A stretch of DNA of 64,000 nucleotides from Ceratotherium simum simum (lineage: Eukaryota; Chordata; Mammalia; Perissodactyla; Rhinocerotidae): contig NW_004454262.1 of NCBI RefSeq assembly GCF_000283155.1, forward strand, positions 949,229-1,013,228, read 5' to 3'. This document shows positions 26,700-39,519 of this stretch, piece after piece. The first letter of the stretch is position 1, and every line of letters starts with the position of its first letter. Made by a program: the position numbers and the translations under genes. The notes beneath the pieces are model-generated. The model was not told the DNA's origin and ran no database searches. It was given only the letters and a program-made list of their open reading frames with translations.

Positions 26700-27190
26700 A
26701 ACATGTTTTCTATCTTCTTTGCCCTGGTGACCAAGATAAATAAGCCATGGTCCCTGTTCTTTAGGGGTTCACAGTCCAGTGGGATGGGCAAACCAATAAA
26801 CAGATACAACTCAGTGTGATGGGGCTTGAACACAAGTCTGTGTAAGTGCTTTCCGGAAGGGAACTAAGTGCCAGTGCTCTGGAGGACCCGCTGCAGGAGG
26901 CAAGTGGTGGAGATGGCGCCGAGTTCAGCGCTCAGAGAGGGGAAGGAGCAGGTCCTGGCATAGCCGCGCACGAGCTGTGGGGCCCCAGGGGGGTGTGCAG
27001 TAGTAGAAAGGAGTGAGGATAAAAAGAGGCGGTATGCTTTTGCTGGTGATGGGGAATGGCACAGCATGGCTGACTTTTTAGAAAAGACAACCCCAGTGCC
27101 AGTCTAGAGATTAGCTTGATAGACTGGGGACCAGGTGGGCAGTGGTGCCTGGACCAGGAGATGGAGAGCAAGGGAGTGATCTGAATGATG
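26700..27190 (-). repeat. LINE-2 fragment, antisense
   Basis: CCATGGTCCCTGTTCTTTAGG, GTTCACAGTCCAGTGGGATG, AACCAATAAACAGATACAAC, then AGTGCTTTCCGGAAGGGAAC and GCTTGATAGACTGGGGACCAGG. This is the block order of the L2 3' region read in reverse. The right edge is approximate. Confidence 0.6.
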
Positions 27191-27689
27191 TCATCAGCAA
27201 AAATCTTTATGGTTTGGTGACGAATAGAATATATAGATTACGCTACTCTTGCAGCTTCTTTCAAACTTCAGTTGGTGATTTTGCTTTATGTATGTGCCCT
27301 AATAAAACATCTAAAATTTTCTAAGAGACAAGACAAATGAAGAGAGTAGCTATCAGAGGAGACTCAGTCCCTTTGTGTTTGGCCACATGTGTAACGGAGT
27401 CAGCTGTGCAAATGTGTTGGGTTCTGGTCTGTCACTCTCTGGATGTGGAGGAAACGTACCAGGTAGAAGTCAACATGCTGAGACTTCCAGATGCATGGAA
27501 AGAATCAGAGAGGCAGGTTTACACTCAGGTTAAGGAAGCATTTTCTTAAAATTAGAGAAGTCCAGCAATTGGCTGGACATCCTATGAATTCCCGAGTGAT
27601 GGCACTGTGCAGCAGTACCTATGGGCGAGGAATAATGCACCTACAGTTCCAGAATCGACTGAGTGGAATTTAATGACTTCCTGAATTTT

Positions 27690-28030
27690 AATGACTTACT
27701 GAGTTTATCTTTGAGTCTTAGAAAGTGACATTAAGTCGAGCCGCAAATAAACTTCCAGATTTACCATTATTTCCCAGGAGGTAGCTGTACTTTGCTTTTA
27801 AAAAGCACCTTAGTAAAAAGTTTATATATGTATTATGACTGATCACTATCCTCTTAAATTAATCAGTTCATAAACTGTGTTTTATAGACTTTGTTAGGGG
27901 GAGCACATATCAATTTTCTAAAATAAAGTCCACCTGTATAATAATTGTGCAGAACATTCAACAGTTTATCCTCAAATGTTTAATGAAACGAGGAAAGTGA
28001 ATTTGTGGTCTCCTCAATTATGTCATGGAA
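27690..28030. promoter_or_regulatory. Candidate intron 13 conserved element A
   Basis: Repeat-poor AT-rich sequence with AAATTAATCAG, TTTAATGAAACG, GCAAATAAAC (forkhead-like) and ATAATAATTGTG motifs. It is flagged only because it looks unlike the degraded repeats around it. Function is inference. Confidence 0.25.
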
Positions 28031-28235
28031 AGACAGTGATTTCTCTTCTTAGGACATCCTAAGAACCCAAAGTCCCTTCTACCTTTAATGTACATCCCTA
28101 GCTCAAGAAAACTTATCATCTCCTCTCCAAACACCCACTATTTAGAAACAAAATTGGTAGAAATAAAATTTGGCAGCCGTTTGGCTCAGTGATGTCCGAG
28201 GTGCCCCAAGATGCAAAATATTTTATAAAGAAATT

Positions 28236-28330
28236 AAGTCATAGAAACATAGGGCTGGAAGAGCTCATGGAGATGAGACTAGACCCCATATTTTACAGGG
28301 GAGGAAATGGAGGCTCAGTGACCTTAGGGT
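28236..28330 (+). repeat. MIR-like fragment
   Basis: AACATAGGGCTGGAAGAGCTC, then ATATTTTACAGGGGAGGAAATGGAGGCTCAG resembles old SINE sequence carrying the ATTTTACAGATGAGGAAACTGAG motif. Family uncertain. Confidence 0.4.
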
Positions 28331-28639
28331 ATTAATCAGATTTCCACTGTAGACTATGTGTATGGAGATGTACACACACATAAGAGTAGATATCTTCATA
28401 GACATGTACTAATGCACACGAGATTTACATTCCTAATAGTCTTTCTTTAAAAACTTGTCTTTGATTTGATCATCATGCTATAAATTAAATTCTTTCTTCT
28501 TTTTTCTTATTAATCCAACATCTCTTCTGTGTAATGCTCCTAAATGTCTTGTTCTCACTTCCTAAGGACAGTGGGTAATAAGGTGAGGGAATTTTGGCTT
28601 CTCTGCTCTTTTTGTTTTGTTTTCATTTTAACATTTAAC

Positions 28640-28990
28640 TTTTATTCATTTCATGTTTCTTTAGTTTTTGTGCTTTGTGATCTCTTTGGTAGTGAACATT
28701 ACTCAGATCTGCTTCAAACATAGAAGCAATGTGCTTTGAACATTCAGCATGTGGAAATGTGGAGTTAGATGGTGAAATTCATTGTCCTTTTTGTCTAGGT
28801 TTTCATAATAAATCACACTGGGGCCGACCAAGCAGATGTTCTTAAAGACTATTTAACTATCGTTTTCACTAGTGTAAATTCAGACCAGGTGTGCTCCACC
28901 TTCCTTGAGGAGGATCTGGATACATTTGTTGTTAACAGTTTAATCTACATTTAAATGTCTGAGCTCCTTTAAGCAGTTTTCTAATTATAA
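28640..28990. promoter_or_regulatory. Candidate intron 13 conserved element B
   Basis: Unique, evenly composed sequence with no repeat signature. It contains CATAATAAATCAC, a T-box-like AGGTGTG (28887-28893) paired with a downstream CCACCTT, TTGTTAACAG and TTCTAATTATAAG. Conserved enhancers have been reported in GLI3 introns, intron 13 being one I recall. Equating this block with one of them is inference. Confidence 0.35.
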
Positions 28991-29041
28991 GTACGTTTCT
29001 GCCTTCTTCTGTGCCCTTGTGGAAGCGTGAGTCTGCATGTG

Positions 29042-29065
29042 CGTGTGTATGTGCACATACACACG
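29042..29065. repeat. 24 bp perfect palindrome in GT/CA sequence
   Basis: The left arm CGTGTGTATGTG (29042-29053) is followed with no spacer by its exact reverse complement CACATACACACG (29054-29065). It lies inside a wider GT-then-CA stretch (about 29035-29087), which could form a cruciform or a hairpin in RNA. Confidence 0.9.
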
Positions 29066-29544
29066 GATTCATGTACACACACACTCTGATTTGACAATCC
29101 AAGAGTGAACAACATCCAGAGCCCTGGATGCTCCAGGAACCTCAGGAAGGAGCAGGTGGTCTGGCATTCCAAGACTCTGCTGAAGCAAAAGCATAGGCAA
29201 GGCTTCATGAACTCATGATCAGCTTTGTGTATCTTATTTTGCTCTGCTTGGTTGCCCAGGACAAACTTAGTGTATCACGTGGCACTCACTCAGAAAGTGT
29301 TCATTTGCTTGGGTGTATGTACTGTGGTTGCAGAAAAAGTGTAACAGGTTCCACTGAGAAGACCTGTGTCCCAAACCCCTTCCTGACAACCCTGTGCATT
29401 CCACCCAAGAAGACAGTGGTCTGTAATTGAGGGTGTGCAGTTCTCTCTCCCTCGAGAATTTGTTCTTTTGGCTGCCGTCACGCTCCATCTTTAGAGTAAC
29501 ACTGGAGAAGGGGCTGCAGAGGAATGGAAGTAGCACTGGGCCGG

Positions 29545-29640
29545 GAGTCTAGGCTGGTTACATCATTACCTTTGTCACTTTGGGCAGTCACTGAACTTCT
29601 CTGAACATCACTTTCTTATCTGTATGAAAAGGGTTAGATT
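29545..29640 (+). repeat. MIR fragment
   Basis: CTTTGTCACTTTGGGCAGTCAC, TGAACTTCTCTGAACATCAC and TTTCTTATCTGTATGAAAAGGG follow the MIR core closely. Confidence 0.7.
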
Positions 29641-30229
29641 GTTTATCAATGAGGGCACCAGGGGAATTTGAGATAGAACAGTTTTAGGTTGTGCAGACTG
29701 CTCATTGCAGGCCATTTTAGTCAGTGCTCCCAGACATGGAGACAGCGAGCTCTCGACTCCCCATCTCCAGGAGCCCCTGGAGGGGGTCCTTTCCCTGATG
29801 GAGAACCAGTGGACTTGATTAAGTTCCCATCTAGTTGCAGAATTGTCTTACACAGTCCACTTGGTTGGAGTTAGGGAAACATGGCCCAATTCTCCTGATG
29901 AAATGCTAGGGACACAGTAGGGGAAGGGGCGGGTCCTTCCCCAGACCCTGGATGGCTGCGACTTGCAGCCTTTCCTGCCCTCTGGGCATAGCAGAAGCTA
30001 AGGGATTGAAGTTTTACCTCTTACAACTGCCTTTACCCACACCCTGCTTGGAGTTCTACAAAGTGGGACAATGTAGAAGGAAGGAGCAGAGGTTACAAAG
30101 AGCTTGGGGCCCAGCCCTGAACAGCTTAGAGGGCTCTTGTTGGAGAGGAGGTAACGTGAGCTCATGGAGCATAGCTTCCAGGTGTGTTTTAGCCGAGCAA
30201 AATGAACCAAGGACTAAAGGCCCCTAGGA

Positions 30230-30445
30230 TAGTAATAGTTGCTAATGCTCTCTGAGCCAATCAGTGACTATTATCCAGGTCTTTTTATACTTTGTGTGCT
30301 CTCAGGGCTTCACACTTAATTCCCACAACAATCCCTAAGATAAATAAACTGTCCCGGTTTCGTAGATAAGGAAACTGAGGTTTAGAGTGGCTAAGTAATT
30401 TGCCCAAAGAATAAAGTCGTGGAAGTGGGATTGGAACCACGGAGG
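30230..30445 (+). repeat. MIR fragment
   Basis: TTAATTCCCACAACAATCCC, GTAGATAAGGAAACTGAGG, TAAGTAATTTGCCCAAAG and GGGATTGGAACCACGG match the MIR order. It ends about 290 nt upstream of exon 14. Confidence 0.7.
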
Positions 30446-30728
30446 TGTGTTTGTGGAGTTGGCATTTGGGACAGGATTCCATGGCTGACGTCATGCAGTC
30501 ACATCACATCCAGCACCCCCTGCTGTCCATTGCCCCACCACCACCACTGCACATCTTCCTGGTGTTCCATCCGCCATTGTGGTCCAGAGCGGCCACCTCC
30601 ACTCACCAGAGCATAGTTCTTCTCATTCAACCCACTGAGAGTCCTGCAGGTCTTGATCTGCATGATCTCTCATTTTTGGCTCCCTTTCCTTTTTGCTTCT
30701 TGGTAACATTTCTTTCCTTTCCTCTTGA

Positions 30729-31992
<1,264 letters not shown>

Positions 31993-34325
31993 GCACACAG
32001 CCCAGTACCAGCTGCAGTTTGGGTGGGCCCATGACCCTCCTTCCGAACAGAAGCGACCTTTCTGGAGTGGACATCACGATGTTGAACATGCTCAACAGGA
32101 GGGACAGCAGCACCAGCACCATCAGCTCCGCCTACCTGAGCAGCCGCCGCTCCTCGGGCATCTCGCCCTGCTTTTCCAGCCGGAGATCCAGCGAGGCATC
32201 CCAGGCCGAGGGTCGGCCCCAGAACGTGAGCGTGGCCGACTCCTACGACCCCATTTCCACCGACGCCTCGCGCAGGTCCAGCGAGGCCAGCCAGTGCGAC
32301 GGCCTGCCCAGCCTGCTCAGCCTCACGCCAGCCCAGCAGTACCGCCTGAAAGCCAAGTACGCCGCCGCCACCGGCGGGCCGCCGCCCACGCCGCTGCCCA
32401 ACATGGAAAGGATGAGCCTGAAGACCAGGATGGCCCTGCTCGGGGAGGGCAGGGAGCCCGCGGGGGGCCTGCCCCCCGTCCCCCCTCCCCGGAGGTGCAG
32501 CGACGGGGGCGCCCACAGTTACGGCCGGCGCCCTCTGTTGCCCCAGGACGCGCTGGGCACTGGTGGGAGAAGAGCCAGCGACCCTGTGCGGACCGTCTCG
32601 GAGAACCTCGCCCTGCCCAGGGTGCAGCGGTTCAACAGCCTTAACAGCTTCAACCCCCCGGTTCTGCCTCCATCCCTAGAAAAGCGCAACTTAGTGCTGC
32701 AGAATTACACACGGCCCGAGGGCGGCCCCTCCCGCCACTTCCACTTGTCTCCCTGTCCTCCCAGCATTACTGAGCACGTCACCCTGGAGTCCCTGACCGT
32801 GGACGCCGACGTGAACCTGAACGATGAGGATTTCTTGCCCGACGACGTGGTGCAGTATTTAAATTCCCAGAACCAAGCAGGGTATGAGCAGCACTTCCAG
32901 AGCGCCATCTCTGACGACAGCAAAGTGCCCCACGGGCCTGGCTTGGGGAGCCGGCCTGGCGACTTTGACCCGCCCGGGCTGCCAGATGGCCACGCCAGCC
33001 AGCAGTGCCGCGCGCTGGAGCAGCCCTGCACCGAGGCCGGCAAGTCCGACCTGCCCATTCAGTGGAACGAGGTCAGCTCAGGCAGCGCCGACCTGTCCTC
33101 CTCCAAGCTGAAGTGTGGCCAGCGGGCCGCGGGGCCGCAGGCGCGAGCCTTCGGGTTGTACAACACCGGGGGCGTGCACCCGCAGAACACGCTGAGGAGT
33201 GGGGTCGGCCCGGCTGCGGGCTATCAGACCCTCGGGGAGCACGGCGGCGCCTATGGCGGCCCAGAGCACTTGGTGAGTCACAGTGGCGGCACTGGCGCCA
33301 TCGGAAACGCCTTCCATGAACAGCCCTATAAGGCCCAGCAGTACAGAAGCGGCCTCACCAGGCAGCCCGGGGCCCCTGGCCTGCTCGACGGTTCCTGCGG
33401 TGCTGGCATTCAGGTGGCAAAGCTGAAAAGCACCACCATGCGAGGGAATGGCAGCCAGCCAGATTTTGGCCTGTCGGTGGTGCCCAGTGAGTCAGCTGGC
33501 AGTGCAGTGGGTGGCATGCCGACCCAAGACCCCGTGGGCCAGGGGTACCTGGCCCCTCAGCTCCTCAGCGACAGCATGCACCAGCAGGGGGCAGGCCGCC
33601 CCGGGCAGCAGATGCTGGGGCAGGTTAGTGCTACCTCACACATCAACGTCTATCAAGGGCCAGAGGGTGGCCTGCCAGGGCCTCCCGGCATGAACAGCCA
33701 GCCCTCAAGCTTGGCAGCTGTCAGGGGCTACCAGCCATGTGCCGGCTATGGGGGCAGCAGGCGCCAGGCTGTGCCGAGGGGCAGCCTTGCTCTGCAGCAA
33801 GGACAGCTCAGTGACATGAGTCAGACCTGCAGGGTGAACGGCATCAAGATGGAGATGCAAGGGCAGCCCCATCAGCTCTGTTCTAATGTGCAGAGTTACT
33901 CTGGTCAGTTCTATGACCAAACCGTTGGCTTCAGTCAGCAAGACATGAAAACTGGTTCATTCTCCATTTCAGAAGGCAACTGCCTGCTACAGGGTGCCAG
34001 CGCCGAAAACTCTGAGTTACTTTCCCCAGGTGCTAACCAAGTGACAAGCACAGTTGACAGCCTCGACAGCCATGACCTGGAAGGGGTGCAGATTGATTTC
34101 GACGCGATCATAGACGACGGGGACCACGCCAGCCTGATGTCAGGAGCCCTGAGCCCAAGTATCCTTCAGAACCTTTCCCATAGCTCGTCCCGCCTCACGA
34201 CGCCGCGAGCGTCCCTCCCGTTGCCAGCGCTGTCTGTGAGCACCACCAACATGGCCATCGGGGACATGAGCTCTTTGCTGACCTCCCTCGCAGAAGAAAG
34301 CAAATTCCTTGCAGTTATGCAGTAG
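31993..34325 (+). CDS. GLI3: GLI3 exon 15: PKA/degron cluster, activation domain, stop
   Basis: 2333 nt including the TAG at 34323-34325; residues 811-1587. It opens (S)[18 protein letters not shown] and ends [12 protein letters not shown]. Six PKA sites (RRDS849, RRSS865, RRSS877, RRSS907, RRCS980, RRAS1006) fall at the human positions. Their phosphorylation primes CK1/GSK3 phosphorylation and beta-TrCP-driven processing to the repressor. The C-terminal half is the activation region, with an acidic [10 protein letters not shown] motif of the FxxPhiPhi type near residue 1500. By my alignment the protein is seven residues longer than human (1580): about six around GLGSRPGD, two at SGVGPAAG and one lost downstream. 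The exon is GC-rich, so long shadow ORFs occur in other frames, including a 198-codon antisense one. Confidence 0.98.
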
Positions 34326-37300
34326 GCGTTAGGAAGAAAGGACTGCCAAGAGATGTGGAACTTTAGGAGTTTAAAAGGTTAAATGGACTCCGTTTTTTGC
34401 TGGTTTGTTTTTTTAGTTCTGTATGTATTTTAGCATTCTCATCTCACCTAACTGGGATGTGTTTCAAGTATATTCCTTTTATGGAAAAGGACTCTGAAAA
34501 ACCCTAAAGTATTCTAGGGAGAAACTGTCTTCCATTTCAGTTTTGAATCAGTATTGTTTCACTCAAACCACCCTCTTTTTTTTTCAACTGTAAGCCCGCC
34601 CCCCACTTTTTAGTAAACCAGTGTAAATGTGTGACGTGCATGTTCTTCCTTCTTTTCGAAGAGAGGTCAGACTAAAGGATTGGACACGTTTCTCTGTCGC
34701 TCAAAGGAAATAGGAGTTGGTGTGCTTTTGACCAAGGGGTTACACTTCCAGCGTTTTAAATTTTCCTTTACATATGCTCAACGTTTGTTTTTGGCTTTTG
34801 GTTTTTTTTTAATTCCCACATTGGGTGTGAGGATCAGAATATGGATAGTGAGTTTAAGAATCTTTTATGGGTGCACTGTAGCAGGGATAACAGATTTATG
34901 ACATGCTCCCCACCCCTAATTCAGTTCAGGGCATACTTTTCAACAGTTGCACACAAGTGGAAATTTGGGGCTCTTGCAAGTGAACTAGTTTGCTCACAGT
35001 TTGGGTTTAAAATTCTTCCTGTCTGTAAGTGTGCTCTGGGTGGGTCCGTCTATATGGTCAGTTCTCAGTTATCTACTTTGCCTCTTCTGCCTCTGTCTTC
35101 ATGAGTGTTCAGTGCTGTCAGCACTCCAGGGAGAGAGGGGAGGGCACTTGGTGACACTCAGACACGTTGCAACTTAGATCTGTTCTGGTAAGAAGTTTGG
35201 TAGATTGTAGATTGAAGCTATTGGGTAGAATTAGTTTGGGGAATAGGTGTGGGTTTGCTGTATTTGTTGATGAGTTCCATCTCTTCCCCCATTATCATTG
35301 ATAACTGAGAATTGATTATATATATAGTTCTAAGTATATAGGTACTTAACCCCACAGCCAGCTATGTCATTAACATATATTAATTCTACCGTAGTGAAGG
35401 AGTATTTCTATTCTAAGCACCCTATTTTAGGGGATTTATAAAACTTAGTTGGAAAAGACAAAGCTCACATACAATGATAGTTGGAATAAATTGCTTCAAC
35501 CATTTTTAGTATTTGAGAGCACTCGGGAGTATGTTAGTAGCTGTGTGGATGCCTTTTTTTACACCCTATCTGTAAATGCTGCATCCATTTAAGAAGTTAA
35601 ATGTTCTATGCAGTTAGTCCTTAATGTGGACTTCATCTGGACTTTTGTTTTGGATTAAAACATTTAAAGATTTAAGAAGTACAGCTACTCCCACGTGCAT
35701 TGATACACATAAAAGACATACTATGTGTGCACAGAGTACATGGATTATCCAGCATTTTACTTTTAAAAATATGTAAACTATTAAAAGTATTAACACCCCA
35801 GACTACCTGCTGTATTCTATCCCATTGACCCTGGCGTTGGACTTATCCAAAGTGATTCATGAGTCAATTGTGTGGCTTTTTCCCTTTATTCCTGCCAATT
35901 AAATTAGTATTAGACAAAATCAAGTAGAATAAAATATTAGATAATAGAAAGAATGTTAGGACCAGCCCATTTTTCACATGTTTATTTTCTCTCATTTGGA
36001 CCAAGAATCTCAGTGGGGAGGTCAAAGTGCCCTTTGGGACTTTGTGGCCAAGACAGTTGGGTTTGCTTTCAACTCGGTCTTCCTGAGATCAGCAGGGGGA
36101 TGCTGAGATTTCTCCCACCATTCTCCCACAGGCAGCATCTTTTAGATCCAAGGATGCATCTGCTTTGGAATGGAGCCCAAAAGCAAAAGACAGCTACTGA
36201 TCTGAGCTCAGTAGGGTTGAGTCTCTGCCACTTTTCAATGGAAACAGCAAGGCTTTTTCCATGTTCCTCAAGCAGGTCATGATCCGGTCACAAAATCAGT
36301 GATCCATTCCCTGAATCTCCTTTTTCCCTGAACCTCAAAATCTCCAGGTCCTGGTCTTAGCTTGCATGCTCTTGTGGTTTGGCCCAGTCTCTGTCCTCTT
36401 CTTTCTGACTCCTTTCCCCAGCAATATTCCTGGGTGTGACCTGCATTTCTCAATTACCATAATTTCCTGTCTCATCTTTGCCCTACGTGAAAGGATGGAC
36501 AGCGATTGGGATGAGCACTGCTGTCATCTTGTGCCTCTGCTTTTTCCTTTGGTGTCAGGTCATTCTCTGGGTTGCCTCCTTTCTTTACTTTTTCTTTTCA
36601 TACTTTTTTCCTTGCTACTGCCTTTAGATTTGCAGGAGACACACTTCAGCTCAATATGTGGCTTCTCTCAACATGGAAGTCTCAGAAGATGGAGGAGGGG
36701 AGGGACAGAAGAGGAAAGTGTACTCTTCCAGGAGTTCGGTGCTCTGTCATGACACTCAGTGGAAGGAAGGTCTTTGGGGGCCACTCAGAAGAGTCCTGTC
36801 TGGACATCGATCTCTGTAGACTAGCATCTCCTGTGGTGGGGAACACCCCCAGCCTCCAACCTTCTCTCCACTTCTCTGACCCGTGCGTTTAGGGAGATAG
36901 TGCCGACTCACTGGTGTCGCATCCTACTTCTTCACGCAGGCTCATAAATGGTACTCCTGTTTAACATCTGTGTTAAATGTGTTTTTATTTGTCAAATCAT
37001 TTTGTTTTATTTTCTAAAGAACTAGACTGCCCTGTTCCTCACACCTTGGCTCATCCTCTTGAGCCACAGAGTTTTGATTCTTGCAATGTATGTGCCTTAT
37101 TTTGTGTTAATCTTGTCGATGCGAGGGACCAGTCGGTGTTGCCCAATCAGAGCTCGAGGCTGCACGCTCCCTGGCCGAGAGCACAGATTGTTGCTGTCTG
37201 AGCTGTCCTGTAACCTGGTTTCCCGTGTTGTTTTGAACTGATAGGAGGGTGTTCTCTTCTGACAAGTTACTGTTCTGTATCCTGCAAACGTGTAAGATAA

Positions 37301-37608
37301 AATACAAGTTCATTTTTTTCACCTTTTTTAGATTTTTAAAAAATAAAATGTGTAAGCCTTTTTTAAAAGAAACACATGTAAATACATTTAAGTATTGTAG
37401 GCGTAGTGTTCGGATGTTGCTGGCCCTGGGCCTTCCTCGACTCAGCCTGCAGCCCGTGCGATGCCCCCACGCCCACCTCAAGCCCAGGGCTGCAGCCCCG
37501 CCACAGATGGACTCGACTTTTGCTTTCAGAACCACTTAGTCCTTTTGTAACAGAGAGAAAGAACGATGTTTCTTACGATGTCAATAAAAAACTCTTTGTA
37601 CTGAAGTT
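34326..37608 (+). other. GLI3: GLI3 3' untranslated region
   Basis: About 3.3 kb from the stop codon to the poly(A) site, in line with the human 3' UTR length. It is AT-rich and unbroken by recognisable transposons. Internal AATAAA signals at 35485, 35928 and 37342 could give shorter isoforms. ORFs here (up to 142 codons, on either strand) are incidental. Confidence 0.9.
37377..37384 (+). promoter_or_regulatory. Pumilio-type site in the GLI3 3' UTR
   Basis: TGTAAATA matches the Pumilio recognition element UGUAHAUA, about 200 nt before the poly(A) signal. The match is exact; use is inferred. Confidence 0.45.
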
Positions 37609-37610
37609 TT
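37583..37610 (+). terminator. GLI3: GLI3 distal poly(A) signal and cleavage region
   Basis: AATAAA at 37583-37588 is followed about 20 nt later by a probable cleavage site near TTTTTAG and then by GTGGGTTGTTT, a GT-rich downstream element. Position relative to the stop agrees with the human transcript end. Confidence 0.88.
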
Positions 37611-38204
37611 TAGTGGGTTGTTTATTTAATTCATAGCTGAATGGCAAGAGTGCTTTCTTTGGAAAAATCCAGAACCTGTGTTTGGACCCAGACCCCCCCC
37701 ATACAAGCTGAGTGGACTTTTGCCCTGAGCCCAGATTCCTCATCCCTAAGCTGGAGACGAGGATGCTGATACCCTAGCTAGTGGCGGTGTGAGGGTGTGA
37801 GCCTTGGAGGCATGCCGTTTCTAGCCAAACTCTATGAGGAAGGGCGTGAATAAGGTTTAATGTCTAACAACTTGTCCTTCTTTTATATATTATCCTCTCG
37901 TTTCAGAGTTACCCTGATGCACTTTAACAGAAAATTGGACGTGGTAGAAGCCTACTTTTATGTGGCTTTTAATAACTGACTATAGACAGAAATGTAAGCT
38001 CTTCCTCTCATTTGTCTTTTCTCATCAGCTTGCAGTGTTATCCTCCAGATCACCATAAAAGACTCCAAGAGTCTCCCTTCCTCTTTCTGAGTAGCAGCTG
38101 GTGTCCTGTGAGCCGCCACCCGAGGGCACTGGTTGTTGCTGGGAAGGGCAGGGGGTCCTGGTTGTCAGTATCACAAGGCTACAAGGATGGGTGTGGCCCT
38201 CGTG

Positions 38205-38275
38205 CAAATGCACACGTGCACATACACACAGAGGCACACACACATGTACACACGCACAGGTGCACCGGCACATGT
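38205..38275. repeat. (CA)-rich low-complexity tract
   Basis: Interrupted CACACA and GCACA units downstream of the GLI3 transcript end. Short ORFs on both strands here are repeats of THVH/CVCV type. Confidence 0.85.
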
Positions 38276-38471
38276 CCTAAGGCAACTCCCATCTTGTGGG
38301 GGATGGTGTCTCCCTCCCTGTCACCTTCTGCAGGGGTTCTGCAGTTAGGGGGATGCTTCATGCTTTTCTACTTCACAAAGGAGAATTTCCTCCCATAAAC
38401 CCAAAATTCTTTGCTTTTATAACCAGATCCCTCACGTTAGATGTCCAAATGAATTCAGATAAAACATAAGA

Positions 38472-38735
38472 GGGGCTGGCCTGGTGGCATAGCGGTTAAG
38501 TTCGCGCGTTCTGCTTTAGTGGCCCAGGGCTCGCCAGTTCAGATCCTGGGCGCGGACTTACTGCTCATCAAGCCATGCTGAGGCACGCGTCCCACATAGA
38601 AGAACTACAACTCTACAACTATGATACACAACTATGTACTGGGGCTTTGGGGAGAACAAAGAAAAAAATAAAAGAGGAAGATTGGCAACAGATGGTAGCA
38701 CAGGGCCAATCTTCCTCCCCCCAAAAACAGAGAGA
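38472..38735 (+). mobile_element. Equine repetitive element (ERE) SINE
   Basis: The head GGGGCTGGCCTGGTGGCATA, then GCGGTTAAG is the tRNA-derived A-box region. GCCAGTTCAGATCCTGGGCG gives the B box. The unit GCGTCCCACATAGAAGAACTAC, ACAACTATGTACTGGGGCTT and the tail GAGGAAGATTGGCAACAGATG, GCACAGGGCCAATCTTCCTC are the ERE hallmarks. ERE SINEs are restricted to perissodactyls, so this is the best species clue. The right end is approximate and I find no exact target duplication. Confidence 0.92.
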
Positions 38736-39519
38736 TGTACATTATAAAAAAAAAAGAAACTATATGAACGTATACCCTACCTTAGGTATAAATTGTCAGC
38801 TTACAAAGATGCATGCCATGGAGCAAGTCGAAACAAATAAGAGAAGTGAGGCTAATACAAAGGGAAAGGAGGATACGGGCCGCCCCCAGGAACAGGGCAC
38901 GTGACACAGCCTCCTGTCAGTTGGTGTGAGCAGCATGTGGGTATGGCTCACAGCTTTGTTTGAAAGATGCCTCCTGTGAAGGAGACGTGGAGGAAGCAGA
39001 TTTTGAGGTAAAATGGCAGAGCTGCAATCCATTTGGTATTTCATAAAGACTTATTTTAAGTAATTTTGGGAATTCAAAGACATTTTATATTACCCAAATA
39101 AGAATATAATGGGAGAATGCTAGAATAAGATGGAAAAATTAACCCACTGCCAAAAAGTCTTATTCATCCTTTTTTCCTCCAGGGTTTTCTCTTTCTTTTC
39201 TTGGCACTTTTCCCCCTTTGCTTTTACTTTATAGTATGTTTACTATTCCAGATACAATCTGGATTCAACTTTAATATTAGCTTTTATTTTTTAAAATCTC
39301 ATTTTACCCACATAGACCTAGTTTATGCCCTCTCTACCTACTTACTCAAACTCTTTACAGTTTTTAGAAATAGAAACAAAACCTAAATTGGTTTTAGACT
39401 TTTTTTGCCATTGTGTGCCTACAGGCATTAGCCCGTACCCCACAGCAGAGGCGTGGAATCCTAGTCCTACAAATATTCTCACCTGTCCCCAAATCTTCCA
39501 CTTCTTCCCACACCGCTTC

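Noticed and set aside
38472..38560. tRNA-like sequence with A and B boxes
   Set aside because: It is the head of an ERE SINE. It lacks a cloverleaf-forming acceptor stem and continues into the SINE body.
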